Positions 15,801-31,048 of a stretch of DNA of 64,000 nt are shown here, piece by piece. Source of the DNA: Siphonodentalium dalli. Taxonomy: Eukaryota; Mollusca; Scaphopoda; Gadilida; Siphonodentaliidae. A program made the position numbers and the translations under genes. Positions within the stretch are counted from its first letter, which is position 1, and each line of letters starts with the position of its first letter. The DNA is taken from assembly GCA_032622095.1 (NCBI GenBank), contig CP136061.1, forward strand, positions 10,429,287-10,493,286, given 5' to 3'. The notes beneath the pieces are model-generated. The model made no database searches and had not been told where the DNA came from. It saw nothing but the letters and a program-made list of their open reading frames with translations.

Positions 15801-18800
15801 TATTGTACATCATGTCCGCTGTTGTATATCATTTGTTATTGTAGATCATGTCTGCTGTTGTATATCATTTGTTATTGTACATCATGTCCGCTGTTGTATA
15901 TCATTTGTTATTGTACATCATGTCTGCTGTTGTATATCATTTGTTATTGTACATCATGTCTGCTGTTGTATATCATTTGTTAGTGTACATCATGTCTGCT
16001 GTTATATATCATTTGTTATTGTACATCATGTCTGCTGTTGTATATCATTTGTTATTGTACATCATGTCCGCTGTTGTATATCATTTGTTATTGTAGATCA
16101 TGTCTGCTGTTGTATATCATTTGTTATTGTACATCATGTCCGCTGTTGTATATCATTTGTTATTGTACATCATGTCTGCTGTTGTATATCATTTGTTATT
16201 GTACATCATGTCTGCTGTTGTATATCATTTGTTATTGTACATCATGTCTGCTGTTGTATATCATTTGTTATTGTACATCATGTCTGCTGTCGTATATCAT
16301 TTGTTATTGTACATCATGTCTGCTGTTGTATATCATTTGTTATTGTACATCATGTCTGCTGTTATATATCATTTGTTATTGTACATCATGTCTGCTGTTA
16401 TATATCATTTGTTATTGTAGATCATGCCCGCTGTTGTATATCATTTGTTATTGTCCATCATGTCTGCTGTTGTATATCATTTGTTATTGTCCATCATGTC
16501 TGCTGTTGTATATCATTTGTTATTGTACATCATGTCTGCTGTTGTATATCATTTGTTATTGTACATCATGTCCGCTGTTGTATATCATTTGTTATTGTAC
16601 ATCATGTCTGCTGTTGTATATCATTTGTTAGTGTACATCATGTCTGCTGTTGTATATCATTTGTTATTGTACATCATGTCTGCTGTTGTATATCATTTGT
16701 TAGTGTACATCATGTCTGCTGTTGTATATCATTTGTTATTGTACATCATGTCTGCTGTTGTATATCATTTGTTATTGTACATCATGTCTGCTGTTGTATA
16801 TCATTTGTTATTGTACATCATGTCTGCTGTTGTATATCATTTGTTATTGTACATCATGTCTGCTGTTGTATATCATTTGTTAGTGTACATAATGTCTGAT
16901 GTTGTATATCATTTGTTATTGTACATCATGTCCGTTGTTGTATATCATTTGTTAGTGTACATCATGTCTGCTGTTGTATATCATTTGTTATTGTACATCA
17001 TGTCTGCTGTTGTATATCATTTGTTAGTGTACATCATGTCTGCTGTTATATATCATTTGTTAGTGTACATCATGTCTGCTGTTGTATATCATTTGTTATT
17101 GTACATCATGTCCGTTGTTGTATATCATTTGTTATTGTACATCATGTCTGCTGTTGTATATCATTTGTTATTGTACATCATGTCTGCTGTTGTATATCAT
17201 TTGTTAGTGTACATAATGTCTGATGTTGTATATCATTTGTTATTGTACATCATGTCCGCTGTTGTATATCATTTGTTAGTGTTCATCATGTCTGCTGTTA
17301 TATATCATTTGTTAGTGTACATCATGTCTGCTGTTGTATATCATTTGTTATTGTACATCATGTCTGCTGTTGTATATCATTTGTTAGTGTACATCATGTC
17401 TGCTGTTATATATCATTTGTTATTGTACATCATGTCTGCTGTTATATACCATTTGTTATTGTACATCATGTCTGCTGTTGTATATCATTTGTTATTGTAC
17501 ATCATGTCCGCTGTTATATATCATTTGTTAGTGTCCATCATGTCTGATGTTGTATCATTTGTTATTGTACATCATGTCTGCTGTTGTATATCATTTGTTA
17601 TTGTACATCATGTCTGCTGTTGTATATCATTTGTTATTGTACGTCATGTCTGCTGTTGTATATCATTTGTTATTGTACATCATGTCTGCTGTTGTATATC
17701 ATTTGTTAAGGTACATCATGTCTGCTGTTGTATATCATTTGTTATTGTACATCATGTCTGCTGTTGTATATCATTTGTTAGTGTCCATCATGTCTGATGT
17801 TGTATATCATTTGTTATTGTACATTATGTCTGCTGTTGTATATCATTTGTTAAGGTACATCATGTCTGCTGTTGTATATCATTTGTTAGTGTCCATCATG
17901 TCTGATGTTGTATATCATTTGTTATTGTACATCATGTCTGCTGTTGTATATCATTTGTTATTGTACATCATGTCTGCTGTTGTATATCATTTGTTAAGGT
18001 ACATCATGTCTGATGTTGTATATCATTTGTTAGTGTCCATCATGTCCGCTGTTGTATATCATTTGTTATTGTACATCATGTCTGCTGTTGTATATCATTT
18101 GTTAAGGTACATCATGTCTGATGTTGTATATCATTTGTTATTGTACATCATGTCTGCTGTTGTATATCATTTGTTATTGTACATCATGTCTGCTGTTGTA
18201 TATCATTTGTTATTGTACATCATGTCTGCTGTTGTATATCATTTGTTAAGGTACATCATGTCTGATGTTGTATATCATTTGTTAGTGTCCATCATGTCCG
18301 CTGTTGTATATCATTTGTTATTGTACATCATGTCTGCTGTTATATATCATTTGTTATTGTACATCATGTCTGCTGTTGTATATCATTTGTTATTGTCCAT
18401 CATGTCTGCTGTTGTATATCATTTGTTAGTGTCCATCATGTCTGATGTTGTATATCATTTGTTATTGTACATTATGTCTGCTGTTGTATATCATTTGTTA
18501 TTGTACATCATGTCTGCTGTTGTATATCATTTGTTAGTGTACATAATGTCTGATGTTGTATATCATTTGTTATTGTACATCATGTCTGATGTTGTATATC
18601 ATTTGTTATTGTACATCATGTCTGATGTTGTATATCATTTGTTATTGTACATCATGTCTGCTGTTGTATATCATTTGTTAGTGTACATAATGTCTGATGT
18701 TGTATATCATTTGTTATTGTACATCATGTCTGATGTTGTATATCATTTGTTATTGTACATCATGTCTGATGTTGTATATCATTTGTTATTGTACATCATG

Positions 18801-21095
18801 TCTGCTGTTGTATACCATTTGTTATTGTACATCATGTCTGCTGTTATATATCATTTGTTATTGTACATCATGTCTGCTGTTGTATATCATTTGTTAGTGT
18901 CCATCATGTCTGCTGTTGTATATCATTTGTTATTGTACATCATGTCTGCTGTTGTATATCATTTGTTATTGTACATCATGTCTGCTGTTGTATATCATTT
19001 GTTAATGTACATCATGTCTGCTGTTATATATCATTTGTTATTGTACATCATGTCTGCTGTTGTATATCATTTGTTATTGTACATCATGTCTGATGTTGTA
19101 TATCATTTGTTATTGTACATCATGTCTGCTGTTGTATATCATTTGTTAGTGTCCATCATGTCTGATGTTGTATATCATTTGTTATTGTACATCATGTCCG
19201 CTGTTATATATCATTTGTTATTGTACATCATGTCTGCTGTTGTATATCATTTGTTATTGTACATAATGTCTGATGTTGTATATCATTTGTTATTGTACAT
19301 CATGTCTGCTGTTATATATCATTTGTTATTGTACATCATGTCTGCTGTTGTATATCATTTGTTATTGTACATCATGTCTGCTGTTGTATATCATTTGTTA
19401 GTGTCCATCATGTCTGATGTTGTATATCATTTGTTATTGTACATCATGTCTGCTGTTGTATATCATTTGTTAGTGTCCATCATGTCTGATGTTGTATATC
19501 ATTTGTTATTGTACATCATGTCCGCTGTTATATATCATTTGTTATTGTACATCATGTCTGCTGTTGTATATCATTTGTTATTGTACATCATGTCCGCTGT
19601 TGTATATCATTTGTTATTGTACATCATGTCTGCTGTTGTATATCATTTGTTAGTGTCCATCATGTCTGATGTTGTATATCATTTGTTATTGTACATAATG
19701 TCTGATGTTGTATATCATTTGTTATTGTACATCATGTCTGCTGTTGTATATCATTTGTTATTGTACATCATGTCTGCTGTTGTATATCATTTGTTAAGGT
19801 ACATCATGTCTGCTGTTGTATATCATTTGTTAGTGTCCATCATGTCTGATGTTGTATATCATTTGTTATTGTACATAATGTCTGATGTTGTATATCATTT
19901 GTTATTGTACATCATGTCTGCTGTTGTATATCATTTGTTAGTGTACATCATGTCCGCTGTTATATATCATTTGTTATTGTAGATCATGTCTGCTGTTGTA
20001 TATCATTTGTTATTGTACATCGTGTCTGCTGTTGTATATCATTTGTTATTGTACATCATGTCTGCTGTTGTATATCATTTGTTATTGTACATCATGTCTG
20101 CTGTTGTATATCATTTGTTATTGTACATCATGTCTGCTGTTGTATATCATTTGTTATTGTACATCATGTATGCTGTTGTATATCATTTGTTATTGTACAT
20201 AATGTCTGCTGTTGTATATCATTTGTTATTGTACATCATGTCCGCTGTTGTATATCATTTGTTATTGTACATCATGTCTGCTGTTGTATATCATTTGTTA
20301 TTGTACATCATGTCTGCTGTTGTATATCATTTGTTATTGTACATCATGTCTGCTGTTGTATATCATTTGTTATTGTACATCATGTCTGCTGTTGTATATC
20401 ATTTGTTATTGTACGTCATGTCTGCTGTTGTATATCATTTGTTATTGTACATCATGTCTGCTGTTATATATCATTTGTTATTGTACATCATGTATGCTGT
20501 TGTATATCATTTGTTATTGTACATCATGTCCGCTGTTGTATATCATTTGTTATTGTACATAATGTCTGCTGTTGTATATCATTTGTTATTGTACATCATG
20601 TCTGCTGTTGTATATCATTTGTTATTGTACATCATGTCTGCTGTTATATATCATTTGTTAGTGTACATCATGTCTGCTGTTGTATATCATTTGTTAGTGT
20701 ACATAATGTCTGATGTTGTATATCATTTGTTATTGTATATCATGCCTGCTGTTGTATATCATTTGTTATTGTACATCATGTCTGCTGTTGTAAATCATTT
20801 GTTATTGTATATCATGTCTGCTGTTGTATATCATTTGTTATTGTACATCATGTCTGCTGTTGTATATCATTTGTTATTGTACATCATGTCTGCTGTTGTA
20901 TATCATTTGTTATTGTACATCATGTCTGCTGTTGTATATCATTTGTTATTGTACATCATGTCCGCTGTTGTATATCATTTGTTATTGTACATCATGTCCG
21001 CTGTTGTATATCATTTGTTATTGTACATCATGTCCGCTGTTGTATATCATTTGTTATTGTACATCATGTCCGCTGTTGTATATCATTTGTTATTG

Positions 21096-24000
21096 TAAGT
21101 AATGTCTGCTGTTGTATATCATTTGTTATTGTACATCATGTCTGATGTTATATATCATTTGTTATTGTACATCATGTCCGCTGTTGTATATCATTTGTTA
21201 TTGTACATCATGTCTGCTGTTGTGTATCATTTGTTATTGTACATCATGTCCGCTGTTGTATATCATTTGTTATTGTACATCATGTCTGCTGTTGTGTATC
21301 ATTTGTTATTGTACATCATGTCTGCTGTTGTATATCATTTGTTATTGTACATCATGTCCGCTGTTGTATATCATTTGTTATTGTACATCATGTCTGCTGT
21401 TGTGTATCATTTGTTATTGTACATCATGTCCGCTGTTGTGTATCATTTGTTAAGGTACATCATGTCCGCTGTTGTATATCATTTGTTATTGTACATCATG
21501 TCTGCTGTTGTATATCATTTGTTATTGTACATCATGTCCGCTGTTGTATATCATTTGTTATTGTACATCATGTCCGCTGTTGTATATCATTTGTTATTGT
21601 ACATCATGTCCGCTGTTGTATATCATTTGTTATTGTACATCATGTCCGCTGTTGTATATCATTTGTTATTGTAAGTAATGTCTGCTGTTGTATATCATTT
21701 GTTATTGTACATCATGTCTGCTGTTATATATCATTTGTTATTGTACATCATGTCTGCTGTTATATATCATTTGTTATTGTACATCATGTCTGCTGTTGTA
21801 TATCATTTGTTATTGTACATCATGTCTGCTGTTGTATATCATTTGTTATTGTACATCATGTCCGCTGTTGTATATCATTTGTTATTGTACATCATGTCTG
21901 CTGTTGTATATCATTTGTTATTGTACATCATGTCCGCTGTTGTATATCATTTGTTATTGTACATCTTGTCTGCTGTTGTATATCATTTGTTATTGTACAT
22001 CATGTCCGCTGTTGTATATCATTTGTTATTGTACATCATGTCTGCTGTTGTGTATCATTTGTTATTGTACATCATGTCCGCTGTTGTGTATCATTTGTTA
22101 AGGTACATCATGTCCGCTGTTGTATATCATTTGTTATTGTACATCATGTCTGATGTTATATATCATTTGTTATTGTACATCATGTCCGCTGTTGTATATC
22201 ATTTGTTATTGTACATCATGTCTGCTGTTGTGTATCATTTGTTATTGTACATCATGTCCGCTGTTGTATATCATTTGTTATTGTACATCATGTCTGCTGT
22301 TGTGTATCATTTGTTATTGTACATCATGTCTGCTGTTGTATATCATTTGTTATTGTACATCATGTCCGCTGTTGTATATCATTTGTTATTGTACATCATG
22401 TCTGCTGTTGTGTATCATTTGTTATTGTACATCATGTCCGCTGTTGTGTATCATTTGTTAAGGTACATCATGTCCGCTGTTGTATATCATTTGTTATTGT
22501 ACATCATGTCTGCTGTTGTATATCATTTGTTATTGTACATCATGTCCGCTGTTGTATATCATTTGTTATTGTACATCATGTCCGCTGTTGTATATCATTT
22601 GTTATTGTACATCATGTCCGCTGTTGTATATCATTTGTTATTGTACATCATGTCCGCTGTTGTATATCATTTGTTATTGTAAGTAAAGTCTGCTGTTGTA
22701 TATCATTTGTTATTGTACATCATGTCTGCTGTTGTATATCATTTGTTATTGTACATCATGTCTGCTGTTGTATATCATTTGTTAGTGTACATCATGTCCG
22801 CTGTTGTATATCATTTGTTATTGTACATCATGTCTGCTGTTGTATATCATTTGTTATTGTACATCATGTCTGCTGTTGTATATCATTTGTTATTGTACAT
22901 CATGTCCGCTGTTGTATATCATTTGTTATTGTACATCATGTCCGCTGTTGTATATCATTTGTTATTGTACATCATGTCCGCTGTTGTATATCATTTGTTA
23001 TTGTACATCATATCTGCTGTTGTATATCATTTGTTATTGTACATCATGTCCGCTGTTGTATATCATTTGTTATTGTAAGTAATGTCTGCTGTTATATATC
23101 ATTTGTTATTGTACATCATGTCCGCTGTTGTATATCATTTGTTATTGTACATCATGTCTGCTGTTGTATATCATTTGTTATTGTACATCATGTCTGCTGT
23201 TGTATATCATTTGTTATTGTACATCATGTCTGCTGTTGTATATCATTTGTTATTGTACATCATGTCCGCTGTTGTATATCATTTGTTATTGTACATCATG
23301 TCCGCTGTTGTATATCATTTGTTATTGTACATCATGTCCGCTGTTGTATATCATTTGTTATTGTACATCATATCTGCTGTTGTATATCATTTGTTATTGT
23401 ACATCATGTCTGCTGTTATATATCATTTGTTATTGTACATCATGTCTGCTGTTGTATATCATTTGTTATTGTACATCATGTCTGCTGTTATATATCATTT
23501 GTTATTGTACATCATGTCTGCTGTTGTATATCATTTGTTATTGTACATCATGTCCGCTGTTGTATATCATTTGTTATTGTACATCATGTCCGCTGTTGTA
23601 TATCATTTGTTATTGTACATCATATCTGCTGTTGTATATCATTTGTTATTGTACATCATGTCTGCTGTTATATATCATTTGTTATTGTACATCATGTCTG
23701 CTGTTGTATATCATTTGTTATTGTACATCATGTCTGCTGTTATATATCATTTGTTATTGTACATCATGTCTGCTGTTATATATCATTTGTTATTGTACAT
23801 CATGTCCGCTGTTGTATATCATTTGTTATTGTACATCATGTCTGCTGTTGTATATCATTTGTTATTGTACATCATGTCTGCTGTTATATATCATTTGTTA
23901 TTGTACATCATGTCTGCTGTTATATATCATTTGTTATTGTACATCATGTCTGCTGTTGTATATCATTTGTTATTGTACATCATGTCTGCTGTTGTATATC

Positions 24001-27000
24001 ATTTGTTATTGTACATCATGTCTGCTGTTGTATATCATTTGTTATTGTACATCATGTCTGCTGTTGTATATCATTTGTTATTGTACATCATGTCTGCTGT
24101 TGTATATCATTTGTTATTGTACATCATGTCTGCTGTTGTATATCATTTGTTATTGTACATCATGTCTGCTGTTATATATCATTTGTTATTGTACATCATG
24201 TCCGCTGTTGTATATCATTTGTTATTGTACATCATGTCTGCTGTTATATATCATTTGTTATTGTACATCATGTCTGCTGTTATATATCATTTGTTATTGT
24301 ACATCATGTCTGCTGTTGTATATCATTTGTTATTGTACATCATGTCTGCTGTTATATATCATTTGTTATTGTACATCATGTCTGCTGTTGTATATCATTT
24401 GTTATTGTACATCATGTCTGCTGTTGTATATCATTTGTTATTGTACATCATGTCCGCTGTTGTATATCATTTGTTATTGTACATCATGTCTGCTGTTATA
24501 TATCATTTGTTATTGTACATCATGTCTGCTGTTGTATATCATTTGTTATTGTACATCATGTCCGCTGTTGTATATCATTTGTTATTGTACATCATGTCCG
24601 CTGTTGTATATCATTTGTTATTGTACATCATGTCCGCTGTTGTATATCATTTGTTATTGTACATCATGTCTGCTGTTATATATCATTTGTTATTGTACAT
24701 CATGTCCGCTGTTGTATATCATTTGTTATTGTACATCATGTCTGCTGTTGTATATCATTTGTTATTGTACATCATGTCTGCTGTTGTATATCATTTGTTA
24801 TTGTACATCATGTCTGCTGTTGTATATCATTTGTTATTGTACATCATGTCCGATGTTGTATATCATGTGTTATTGTACATCATGTCCGCTGTTGTATATC
24901 ATTTGTTATTGTATATCATGTCTGCTGTTGTATATCATTTGTTATTGTACATCATGTCCGCTGTTGTATATCATTTGTTATTGTACATCATGTCTGCTGT
25001 TATATATCATTTGTTATTGTACATCATGTCCGCTGTTGTATATCATTTGTTATTGTACATCATGTCTGCTGTTGTATATCATTTGTTATTGTACATCATG
25101 TCTGCTGTTATATATCATTTGTTATTGTACATCATGTCCGCTGTTGTATATCATTTGTTATTGTACATCATGTCTGCTGTTGTATATCATTTGTTATTGT
25201 ACATCATGTCTGCTGTTGTATATCATTTGTTATTGTACATCATGTCCGCTGTTGTATATCATTTGTTATTGTACATCATGTCCGCTGTTGTATATCATTT
25301 GTTATTGTACATCATGTCCGCTGTTGTATATCATTTGTTATTGTACATCATGTCCGCTGTTGTATATCATTTGTTATTGTAAGTAATGTCTGCTGTTGTA
25401 TATCATTTGTTATTGTACATCATGTCTGCTGTTGTATATCATTTGTTATTGTACATCATGTCTGCTGTTGTATATCATTTGTTATTGTACATCATGTCCG
25501 CTGTTGTATATCATTTGTTATTGTACATCATGTCTGCTGTTGTATATCATTTGTTATTGTACATCATGTCCGCTGTTGTATATCATTTGTTATTGTACAT
25601 CTTGTCTGCTGTTGTATATCATTTGTTATTGTACATCATGTCCGCTGTTGTATATCATTTGTTATTGTACATCATGTCTGCTGTTGTGTATCATTTGTTA
25701 TTGTACATCATGTCCGCTGTTGTGTATCATTTGTTAAGGTACATCATGTCCGCTGTTGTATATCATTTGTTATTGTACATCATGTCTGATGTTATATATC
25801 ATTTGTTATTGTACATCATGTCCGCTGTTGTATATCATTTGTTATTGTACATCATGTCTGCTGTTGTGTATCATTTGTTATTGTACATCATGTCCGCTGT
25901 TGTATATCATTTGTTATTGTACATCATGTCTGCTGTTGTGTATCATTTGTTATTGTACATCATGTCTGCTGTTGTATATCATTTGTTATTGTACATCATG
26001 TCCGCTGTTGTATATCATTTGTTATTGTACATCATGTCTGCTGTTGTGTATCATTTGTTATTGTACATCATGTCCGCTGTTGTGTATCATTTGTTAAGGT
26101 ACATCATGTCCGCTGTTGTATATCATTTGTTATTGTACATCATGTCTGCTGTTGTATATCATTTGTTATTGTACATCATGTCCGCTGTTGTATATCATTT
26201 GTTATTGTACATCATGTCCGCTGTTGTATATCATTTGTTATTGTACATCATGTCCGCTGTTGTATATCATTTGTTATTGTACATCATGTCCGCTGTTGTA
26301 TATCATTTGTTATTGTACATCATGTCCGCTGTTGTATATCATTTGTTATTGTACATCATGTCCGCTGTTGTATATCATTTGTTATTGTACATCATGTCCG
26401 CTGTTGTATATCATTTGTTATTGTACATCATGTCTGCTGTTGTGTATCATTTGTTATTGTACATCATGTCCGCTGTTATATATCATTTGTTATTGTACAT
26501 CATGTCTGCTGTTGTATATCATTTGTTATTGTCCATCATGTCTGCTGTTGTATATCATTTGTTATTGTCCATCATGTCTGCTGTTATATATCATTTGTTA
26601 TTGTACATCATGTCTGCTGTTGTATATCATTTGTTAGTGTACATCATGTCCGCTGTTATATATCATTTGTTATTGTACATCATGTCTGCTGTTGTATATC
26701 ATTTGTTATTGTCCATCATGTCTGCTGTTGTATATCATTTGTTATTGTACACCATGTCCGCTGTTGTATATCATTTGTTATTGTACATCATGTCTGCTGT
26801 TGTATATCATTTGTTATTGTCCATCATGTCTGCTGTTGTATATCATTTGTTATTGTACATCATGTCTGCTGTTGTATATCATTTGTTAGTGTACATCATG
26901 TCCGCTGTTGTATATCATTTGTTATTGTACATCATGTCTGCTGTTGTATATCATTTGTTATTGTACATCATGTCTGCTGTTGTATATCATTTGTTATTGT

Positions 27001-28900
27001 ACATCATGTCTGTTGTTGTATATCATTTGTTATTGTACATCATGTCTGCTGTTGTATATCATTTGTTATTGTACATCATGTCTGCTGTTGTATATCATTT
27101 GTTATTGTACATCATGTCTGCTGTTGTATATCATTTGTTATTGTACATCATGTCTGTTGTTGTATATCATTTGTTATTGTACATCATGTCTGCTGTTGTA
27201 TATCATTTGTTATTGTACATCATGTCTGCTGTTGTATATCATTTGTTATTGTACATCATGTCCGCTGTTGTATATCATTTGTTATTGTACATCATGTCCG
27301 CTGTTGTATATCATTTGTTATTGTACATCATGTCCGCTGTTGTATATCATTTGTTATTGTACATCATATCTGCTGTTGTATATCATTTGTTATTGTACAT
27401 CATGTCCGCTGTTGTATATCATTTGTTATTGTAAGTAATGTCTGCTGTTATATATCATTTGTTATTGTACATCATGTCCGCTGTTGTATATCATTTGTTA
27501 TTGTACATCATGTCTGCTGTTGTATATCATTTGTTATTGTACATCATGTCTGCTGTTGTATATCATTTGTTATTGTACATCATGTCTGCTGTTGTATATC
27601 ATTTGTTATTGTACATCATGTCCGCTGTTGTATATCATTTGTTATTGTACATCATGTCCGCTGTTGTATATCATTTGTTATTGTACATCATGTCCGCTGT
27701 TGTATATCATTTGTTATTGTACATCATATCTGCTGTTGTATATCATTTGTTATTGTACATCATGTCTGCTGTTATATATCATTTGTTATTGTACATCATG
27801 TCTGCTGTTGTATATCATTTGTTATTGTACATCATGTCTGCTGTTGTATATCATTTGTTATTGTACATCATGTCTGCTGTTATATATCATTTGTTATTGT
27901 ACATCATGTCCGCTGTTGTATATCATTTGTTATTGTACATCATGTCTGCTGTTATATATCATTTGTTATTGTACATCATGTCTGCTGTTATATATCATTT
28001 GTTATTGTACATCATGTCTGCTGTTGTATATCATTTGTTATTGTACATCATGTCTGCTGTTATATATCATTTGTTATTGTACATCATGTCTGCTGTTGTA
28101 TATCATTTGTTATTGTACATCATGTCTGCTGTTGTATATCATTTGTTATTGTACATCATGTCCGCTGTTGTATATCATTTGTTATTGTACATCATGTCTG
28201 CTGTTATATATCATTTGTTATTGTACATCATGTCTGCTGTTGTATATCATTTGTTATTGTACATCATGTCCGCTGTTGTATATCATTTGTTATTGTACAT
28301 CATGTCCGCTGTTGTATATCATTTGTTATTGTACATCATGTCTGCTGTTATATATCATTTGTTAAGGTACATCATGTCCGCTGTTGTATATCATTTGTTA
28401 TTGTACATCATGTCTGCTGTTGTATATCATTTGTTATTGTACATCATGTCCGCTGTTGTAAATCATTTGTTATTGTACATCATGTCTGCTGTTGTATATC
28501 ATTTGTTATTGTACATCATGTCTGCTGTTGTATATCATTTGTTATTGTCCATCATGTCTGCTGTTGTATATCATTTGTTATTGTACATCATGTCTGCTGT
28601 TGTATATCATTTGTTATTGTACATCATGTCTGCTGTTGTATATCATTTGTTATTGTACATCATGTCCGATGTTGTATATCATGTGTTATTGTACATCATG
28701 TCCGCTGTTGTATATCATTTGTTATTGTATATCATGTCTGCTGTTGTATATCATTTGTTATTGTACATCATGTCTGCTGTTGTATATCATTTGTTATTGT
28801 ACATCATGTCTGCTGTTGTATATCATTTGTTATTGTACATCATGTCCGATGTTGTATATCATGTGTTATTGTACATCATGTCCGCTGTTGTATATCATTT
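21096..28900 (+). repeat. Higher-order duplications inside the 36-bp array
   Basis: Rare variant units recur at fixed multiples of 36 bp. The variant ATCTTGTCT occurs at 21965 and 25601 (3636 bp apart, 101 units). The variant TCTGATGTTATA occurs at 21141, 22149 and 25785 (1008 and 3636 bp). GTAAGTAATG unit starts near 21096, 21672, 23076, 25380 and 27432 mark block joins, and the blocks at 23082 and 27438 are 4356 bp (121 units) apart. A CGATG...CATGTGTTATT pair is repeated 180 bp apart near 28671 and 28851. These are block-wise copies of 5 to more than 100 units, consistent with unequal exchange or amplification. Confidence 0.8.
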
Positions 28901-30710
28901 GTTATTGTATATCATGTCTGCTGTTGTATATCATTTGTTATTGTACATCATGTCTGCTGTTGTATATCATTTGTTATTGTACATCATGTCTGCTGTTATA
29001 TATCATTTGTTATTGTACATCATGTCTGCTGTTGTATATCATTTGTTATTGTACATCATGTCTGCTGTTGTATATCATTTGTTATTGTACATAATGTCTG
29101 CTGTTGTATATCATTTGTTATTGTCCATCATGTCCGCTGTTGTATATCATTTGTTATTGTACATCATGTCTGCTGTTATATATCATTTGTTATTGTACAT
29201 CATGTCCGCTGTTGTATATCATTTGTTATTGTACATCATGTCTGCTGTTGTATATCATTTGTTATTGTACATCATGTCTGCTGTTATATATCATTTGTTA
29301 TTGTACATCATGTCCGCTGTTGTATATCATTTGTTATTGTACATCATGTCTGCTGTTATATATCATTTGTTATTGTACATCATGTCCGCTGTTGTATATC
29401 ATTTGTTATTGTACATCATGTCTGCTGTTATATATCATTTGTTATTGTATATCATGTCCGCTGTTGTATATCATTTGTTATTGTACATCATGTCCGCTGT
29501 TGTATATCATTTGTTATTGTACATCATGTCCGCTGTTGTATATCATTTGTTATTGTACATCATGTCCGCTGTTGTATATCATTTGTTATTGTACATCATG
29601 TCTGCTGTTATATATCATTTGTTATTGTACATCATGTCCGCTGTTGTATATCATTTGTTATTGTACATCATGTCTGCTGTTATATATCATTTGTTATTGT
29701 ACATCATGTCCGCTGTTGTATATCATTTGTTATTGTACATCATGTCTGCTGTTGTATATCATTTGTTATTGTACATCATGTCTGCTGTTGTATATCATTT
29801 GTTAGTGTACATCATGTCCGCTGTTGTATATCATTTGTTATTGTACATCATGTCTGCTGTTATATATCATTTGTTATTGTACATCATGTCCGCTGTTGTA
29901 TATCATTTGTTATTGTACATCATGTCTGCTGTTATATATCATTTGTTATTGTATATCATGTCCGCTGTTGTATATCATTTGTTATTGTACATCATGTCCG
30001 CTGTTGTATATCATTTGTTATTGTACATCATGTCCGCTGTTGTATATCATTTGTTATTGTACATCATGTCCGCTGTTGTATATCATTTGTTATTGTACAT
30101 CATGTCTGCTGTTGTATATCATTTGTTATTGTACATCATGTCTGCTGTTGTATATCATTTGTTATTGTACATCATGTCCGTTGTTGTATATCATTTGTTA
30201 TTGTACATCATGTCTGCTGTTGTATATCATTTGTTAGTGTACATCATGTCTGCTGTTGTATATCATTTGTTATTGTATATCATGTCCGCTGTTGTATATC
30301 ATTTGTTAAGGTACATCATGTCCGTTGTTGTATATCATTTGTTATTGTACATCATGTCCGCTGTTGTATATCATTTGTTATTGTATATCATGTCCGCTGT
30401 TGTATGTCATTTGTTATTGTACACCATGTCCGCTGTTGTATATCATTTGTTATTGTATATCATGTCCGCTGTTGTATATCATTTGTTATTGTACATCATG
30501 TCTGCTGTTGTATATCATTTGTTAAGGTACATCATGTCCGTTGTTGTATATCATTTGTTATTGTACATCATGTCCGCTGTTGTATATCATTTGTTATTGT
30601 ATATCATGTCCGCTGTTGTATATCATTTGTTATTGTACACCATGTCCGCTGTTGTATATCATTTGTTATTGTATATCATGTCCGCTGTTGTATATCATTT
30701 GTTATTGTAC

Positions 30711-31048
30711 AGCCAATTCACCAAGGATTTTAGATATGATAAATACATAATCGGGATCCACGATTAGATAGCGATGTGTCTACAATCTGAGTGGTACCAT
30801 GCCATGTTAGGTTTGTATTTCAAAATGAATGTCCTCAGTTAAGGAAGGGCGATAACCCGATATAAAACGTACTTTCGACTAAATACCGGATTGGTCTAAA
30901 AAGGTTTACAGCACCACAGGTGATCATGGAACGTTGGTATTTTAAAATCACCTATTCGGTAAACACGCTCTTAAAAAAAACGCTCTTTAAAATAAAACGC
31001 TCTTTTAAAATAACTTCTTCGATAAAAACGCTCTTAAAACACTGTTTT
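30711..31048. other. Unique AT-rich spacer with degenerate CGCTCTT repeats
   Basis: No supportable gene. The last ~85 bases (30963-31045) contain a degenerate short repeat built on AAAACGCTCTT (at least five copies) directly before the 24-bp array. The rest is unique sequence. Confidence 0.6.

Larger units (their letters stand above)
1..30710 (+). repeat. 36-bp minisatellite/satellite array, about 853 units
   Basis: The unit is GTACATCATGTCTGCTGTTG followed by TATATCATTTGTTATT. Units begin at 1+36n up to 17533. That unit is 34 bp, because TGTTGTATCATT has lost two bases, and units then run at 17567+36n to 30707. The array is cut by the left window edge and ends in GTACAGCC. Variation sits at a few fixed unit positions: TCT/TCC, GCT/GAT, GTA/ATA, TTG/GTG, ATC/ATA and TAC/TCC/TAG. 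All three plus-strand frames of the consensus unit lack stops and all three minus-strand frames contain one, which explains long plus-strand open frames such as 9836-14866 (12-residue repeat MSAVVYHLLLYI). The frequent TAG variant units, together with amino-acid-changing variation, argue against a real protein. I regard it as non-coding satellite DNA. Confidence 0.97.

Noticed and set aside
1-30710. CRISPR-like array
   Set aside because: Units are contiguous with no unique spacers, and there are no cas genes. This is a eukaryotic tandem satellite.
8-30767. Very long plus-strand open frames (up to 1676 codons) with 12-residue repeats
   Set aside because: The 36-bp period keeps three sense frames open. 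Stop-bearing units and amino-acid-changing variation are common and no gene signals are seen.
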